Source: Rhyzopertha dominica (taxonomy: Eukaryota > Arthropoda > Insecta > Coleoptera > Bostrichidae). Taken from it: a stretch of DNA of 64,000 bases. Position numbers and translations under genes: made by a program. Below are positions 59,741 to 64,000 of the stretch, one piece after another. The notes under the pieces were generated by a model. That model ran no database searches and was not told where the DNA came from. It saw nothing but the letters and a program-made list of their open reading frames with translations. The number at the start of each line of letters is the position of its first letter. The stretch's first letter is position 1. The stretch is taken from assembly GCA_025024175.1 (NCBI GenBank), contig QCXZ01000001.1, forward strand, positions 2,418,001-2,482,000. The letters run 5' to 3'.

Positions 59741-62484
59741 TATGATAACGCTTTAAGAATGGTAGGATTTTGATTGAGTGGACTTCGTATAGCTACTATT
59801 TAACTTCAAGATAACTTGACTGGTGAGCGAGAAGTTTGGGACATAATAAGGATACCGTATCACCTTTCGTTCGATGTTTATGCGAATAGCTATTAAATAT
59901 TAAAGCTAACCATAGAATCTAATTCTTTCATGGAAAAAAGATGATTTGGAATATCGACAAAGTGCCTGAAGTTATATTAGCGATGCCCTAGCTGTGGATT
60001 CATAAGGGTGGTCAAATGGTCTCCGTCTACGATTAGTTCTAACAGTTTTACTCCCTTCAAAGCCTTGATCATTATGTCTTTCCACCGTTGGTGTTGAGTT
60101 GTGTGATACCGTCTTACAAGTATCAAAAAAATCACCTACAACCATGAACTCTGACCGTTAAAACCTTAAAATTTCTTTAAAAACGTTACTGTAGAATCTA
60201 CAAACTAATATGTGGAAACACAATATGTCTCACCGTACCGAAAAGATATATGGTCCTCTGGCGTTTTCTTTTCGTTTCCTTCTACTTTTGTTTGATTGAA
60301 TGCTTTATTTCGTGCGAAATACAATCGGGAACATCCCGCTGATGTCCACAGTTTATTTTACGATTACGTATACAATACACACGGCGCCATATAAAATACC
60401 GCACGTAATACGAATTTTTATTACGAAATAAAATCCAGAGACCGCAAATTGTAAACTACTAAAGTGTATGCGCATAAAATTGCAAGAGGTTAGAATTACG
60501 GTATTACGTGATCAAAATTTGAAGAAACTAATTTATTTCGCATTAATTTAAATTACAGGTGCTGCGGTTGATAAAAAACCGACATCTTGAGCTGGCGTTT
60601 GGATGATGGACAGCGGCAATAAATATGATTGTTAAATTACGGTATTCAGCTCGAGCGGTTTCTCAGACAGTTAGTAATTTAAGGTTTCGGGCATTCGCTG
60701 CGGTAGTAATACGTTCAAAAATGAAAATGAAAAATCCTGCAATGAATTCGTTTTGCAAACCAAATGTGACAGATTTATTTACAATAAGAAACAACAGCAA
60801 AGGTTCAGTCCAGGGAACTGCTATTAAAATAATGAAAGGAACTTCTTAATTAGTTATGTATGTCTTTTGTATTTTTAGCTACTTTTCGGCTATATTTTTT
60901 TGTATTAGCATTACAGCAGATTTTGAATGGTATTTAGTAATGTTTGCGAGCTTAAAAAATGTTTACGACTAGTTGAACACTATTTTTTCTCCTTCCCATT
61001 TTTCTATTTTTCTTCAAACGTTTGGCCTGCTTGATTTCTTATCTTTGGTACAAATATAGAACATCCATGTCACTTTCTGAATCAGAATTCTTAGTGAAAC
61101 CGCGACAAATACAAAATGAGGTGATTTTATGACATATAAACCGTAAAAGATACATTTTGAGCAATCAAATATTGGTAAAAATTAGTAGCTAATTATCGGC
61201 TCAAGTTATGAAAGTTAATGTTACTATCTACATTTACTCTAACTAGGGACGAAAATCAAGTTTTCCCTGGTGTACACGATGATGAAAGCTCTCTTCATAT
61301 AGGATCATTTTATGAAAACTTTTATCTGCACTAAAAGAAGTTAATTTGTTGCACAAGTTTGTTTAAAGGTTTAAAGGTCCGTCATTTTCTAAATCCATTA
61401 TAAGGATTTATGTTTGCAAGTTGAAGCTGCAAATTAACGTTAATGTATGTATTTTACGTTTTGTGCATATTTTTAATTAACACACTTTAACGAAAATGCT
61501 TACGTTGCAGATTTCTTTCCATAATGACATCGCGCTGTTACGAAATATTAGTAGTCTCTTGCATTACGGTTAAATCCCTGTTTTTTAATATTTTTGCAAT
61601 TGTTTATTTGTGAGTAAACAAAAAGGTACGAACTGGTTTCAATTATGCCTAAAAATTCTTTAAAATACTACTGGATTTAGTTGGCTTCTATTCTCGTAAA
61701 TACTCCAGCGATCTTGCACTCCAAGAAATCAATCAAGACACGGCCAGACAGGTATTCTGTGTTTTCTCGCATTCTCTGTTCATGTAGTCCGTAGGCGCAA
61801 CAAAAACAAAGCAAGTAAGCGTTACAAAAATAAATGCAGGGGTATTTCGAGACCAGATATAAACAGCCGAATCTGAGTTTATAGACTTCAAGTACTTTTG
61901 GACGTTAACGAGCGCCTCTCGACTTTACTTTGTCATGCATTGGCTGAAGACGTTTTTCAGTACTGATGTCACTGACATCGAGTTGGCAGGTTGGTGTTAA
62001 ACTGGTGGCACCGCGTCGCCAACAATACCCGAATTATGCTTATTGGTACATCAAGAACGCGACGGATTGAAGGATAGGTTTTGCCACGATCTGGGTCAAC
62101 ATTGCGTCATTAACTTATTTCAAATAATATAATTCTTTAGCACAATTCAAGACAGCAAGAGCGATACTATAGTTTTTGTCGTCACTTAAAAACGAAAGAC
62201 TTTCGACGTAGGTTAAATTCCAGAATAGTGGTATTGGACCTTGGCCCGTCTTGAAAACTATAAGGAAGAGCGACAATTTCTAATAAACGGCGAAAGTTTG
62301 TTCTAAATCTGTTTTGACATCACCGATAAATTACGATCGCTTTTAAGGTACAAAAACAGAATTTAAATCGTACCATCCAGTGTTGTAAATTATGCAGTTA
62401 TTAAACCTTTTGTAATTAATATTCATCGAAGTATTTTTATAGTTATAGGTACAAATAGAGAGATCACGATAAAAACGTATACTG
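59741..62484. other. intergenic stretch without a recognised gene
   Basis: No motif was recognised. The small open frame at 60625-60849 is basic and has no domain. Confidence 0.45.
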
Positions 62485-62671
62485 ATCAATTAGGTAGCTT
62501 GGAAACAAGCTGATTGAACGTATGTGCTTTATCTCACTTGATTTATCAGATAACTCTGACGATCGTTTCGACCTAAAATGGTCATTGTCAAAGAGATAAC
62601 ATCGTTACACTAAACTCAGATGTGCAGAATTTTGTTTGCATCCCTTTTTTTACAGGGGTTGTAAAATGCAG
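62485..62671 (-). repeat. inverted arm of PLE copy D, left
   Basis: 187 bp that is the reverse complement of 63739-63921 with a few differences. It is an inverted copy of the element's own 3' end, attached to its 5'-truncated side. Confidence 0.9.
62554..62595 (-). ncRNA. hammerhead-like motif, inverted arm
   Basis: On the minus strand: CTCT-TTGACAA-stem II GACC..GGTC-GAA-ACGATCGT-C-AGAG. Stem II is fully Watson-Crick here, whereas the other arm has GGCC/GGTC with one wobble. Confidence 0.55.
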
Positions 62672-62679
62672 AACTGCTA

Positions 62680-63804
62680 TCTGTCAAACACAGAAAAAAC
62701 TGAACTACTGAATATTGTGGAAATTTGTATAGATCAAAGTTATTTCACTCTCAATGACACATTCTGCAAGCAAAACGATGGACTGCCAATGGGTTCACTT
62801 TTGTCTCCAGTTTTGGCCGAAATTTTCATGTCAAATTTCGAAGAAAGGCTTTTTGCAAAGATAAATGAAATTATTAAAAATGTATTATTCTGGACTAGAT
62901 ATGTTGATGATATTTTTTATATTTGGACGGAAACTGACAGGCAGTTGGATGTATTCTTAAAATTCTTAAACACAATAAATAAGAACATTCAATTTGCCCT
63001 AGAAAAAGAAAAGGATGGAGTTCTTCATTTTCTGGACTTGTCAATGTCGGTAAAAAATAGTAAAATAGACTTTGAAATTTCACACATGTTACAATCTCGG
63101 CTTCTTCAAATCAATTGTTACAGATTAAGCATTCCGTGTTTTATAGTTTAATAAACAGACCAATAAATATACCACTTAGAAAAGAAGACAATTAAACAAT
63201 GGATACGACACAAAAATTGTGGACCAAATACTTAAAAAGCAATATAAAATTAGACTACAAAGAATGCTGTACAATACTAGCATCAATGAAAAAGAACATA
63301 TTTTTGCCGCAGTAAATTATGTCAAAGGAGTTAGTGTTAGTGTTAAAAATAGCCTGAATAGACTCGGAATAAAAGCAATAGAGGTTAATAAGTGCAATTT
63401 GGGAGGTCTTCTAGTTAACAATAAGCCAAAATCCAATAAATTTAACAAAAACGGCATTTACCAAATAAAATGCATGCAATGTGACATGATATACATAGAA
63501 CTATCAGGTAGAGCTATTAAAAACAGAATTAAAGAACATGTTGCGAATATAAATTCAAACAGGTTTTGCTGACCATTACATAAGAAATAACCATCACTTA
63601 GAAGAAAACGACGTCAAAATTTTGCATTGCGAAAGGAAAGGTAAACAACTGAACCTTTTAGAACTTTTGGAAATTAAAAAAGCTCAGCATCAGAAAAAAG
63701 ATTTGTCGGCCTTGAAACCCAGGCGAGAGATTTTACAACTGTATTTTACAACCCCTGTAAAAAAGGGATGCAAGCAAAATTCTGCACATCTGAGNTTAGT
63801 ATAA
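62680..63804 (+). pseudogene. PLE-D RT palm/thumb and GIY-YIG endonuclease
   Basis: RT motif B KQNDGLPMGSLLSPVLAEIF and motif C TRYVDDIFYIW are intact, as is the post-palm motif IQFALEKEKDGVLHFLDLSM; the frame breaks near 63100. It resumes at 63219 with thumb and linker, then the endonuclease start GIYQIKCMQCDMIYIELSGR. Here the second signature strand YIG has become YIE. The reading continues AIKNRIKEHVANI, stops at 63572, and continues in another frame with LLELLEIKKA. The N-terminal third of the protein is missing. A functional YVDD alone does not make it active. Confidence 0.9.
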
Positions 63805-63921
63805 CGCTGTTATCTCTTTGACAATGGCCGTTTTAGGTCGAAACGATCGTCAGAGTTATCTGATAAATAAGTGAGACAAAACACATACGTTCAATCAGCG
63901 TTTCCAAGCTACCTAATTGAT
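63739..63921 (+). repeat. PLE copy D 3' end, right inverted arm
   Basis: Reverse-complement partner of 62485-62671. It overlaps the end of the coding remnant and the 3' untranslated region. Confidence 0.9.
63814..63855 (+). ncRNA. variant hammerhead at PLE-D 3' end
   Basis: CTCT is followed by TTGACAA in place of the core CUGANGA (two mismatches), stem II GGCC..GGTC, GAA, a palindromic stem III ACGATCGT, C63851 as the expected cut site, and AGAG closing stem I. The secondary structure is complete, but the two core changes make cleavage unlikely. Confidence 0.55.
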
Positions 63922-64000
63922 TCAAGATGTTTGACAATGAATGCACCTTTGATCCATTGAACGTAAACTGATTAACTTATGCATCTTAACTTTGATTAGC

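Larger units (their letters stand above)
62485..63921 (+). mobile_element. Penelope-like element copy D between inverted arms
   Basis: A 5'-truncated PLE whose coding remnant (62680-63804) is flanked by inverted 183-187-bp arms, each carrying the same hammerhead-like motif in opposite orientation. RT fingers and motif A are absent. The first RT block is motif B (KQNDGLPMGSLLSPVLAEIF). An inverted 3' end joined to a truncated copy is the head-to-head arrangement often described for Penelope insertions. No target duplication was found. Confidence 0.88.

Noticed and set aside
1..64000. CRISPR arrays, tRNA or rRNA genes, bacterial operons
   Set aside because: No regularly spaced repeats, no cloverleaf with a GGTTCRAnnCC box, and no dense same-strand gene packing were seen.

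Overview
The window looks like AT-rich nuclear DNA from an insect (order not determined). The reasons are short GT-AG introns of about 60-170 bp, mariner and Tc1 transposons, Penelope-like and LINE retroelements, and one recognisable host gene with insect-like exon structure. No prokaryotic-style gene packing, tRNA, rRNA or CRISPR array was seen.

Host gene. The minus strand carries the 5' half of a tensin gene spread over about 40 kb. Seven candidate exons lie, in transcript order, at 57233-57093, 49829-49785, 37819-37595, 30041-29869, 27460-27311, 25295-25132 and 17236-17057. The middle four read through the tensin PTP-like domain into the C2 domain. The last carries the end of C2. The first two are proposed from splice signals and phase only. 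One symmetric C2 exon expected between 25131 and 17237 was not found, and the SH2/PTB exons must lie beyond the left edge. A GC-rich block at about 57480-57680 with a consensus RFX X-box is the best promoter candidate.

Mobile DNA fills the introns and flanks. Left part (1-12 kb): a nearly complete DD34D mariner at 501-1827; a DD41D mariner-like element with unusually long inverted repeats at 3373-5630; a hammerhead-ribozyme repeat at about 11310-11566. Middle (19-30 kb): an internally deleted Tc1 element with a spliceosomal intron; a YqaJ-type nuclease relic; a LINE nested in a mariner relic; a 435-bp deleted mariner; a very young 498-bp element at 28539-29036. That young element has identical 144-bp terminal direct repeats, a 12-bp target-site duplication and a well-formed type I hammerhead ribozyme, so it is read as an animal retrozyme. 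From 30.8 to 43.7 kb at least five Penelope-like element (PLE) copies occur, and a sixth lies at 62.5-63.9 kb between inverted arms. Further right are a LINE at 47.5-48.8 kb and an IS630/Tc1-family transposase relic at 57.9-58.7 kb.

How they relate. PLEs encode a reverse transcriptase plus a GIY-YIG endonuclease and are known to carry hammerhead ribozymes. Four PLE copies here show the CUGANGA...GAAA arrangement in varying states of decay. The non-autonomous retrozyme is plausibly mobilised by such PLE machinery. Every transposon-encoded gene here is broken by frameshifts, stops or deletions, so any active supplier would lie elsewhere. A cluster of five small plus-strand exons at 35979-36661, antisense inside a tensin intron, matches no family I recognise and is the best candidate for an undescribed transcript.
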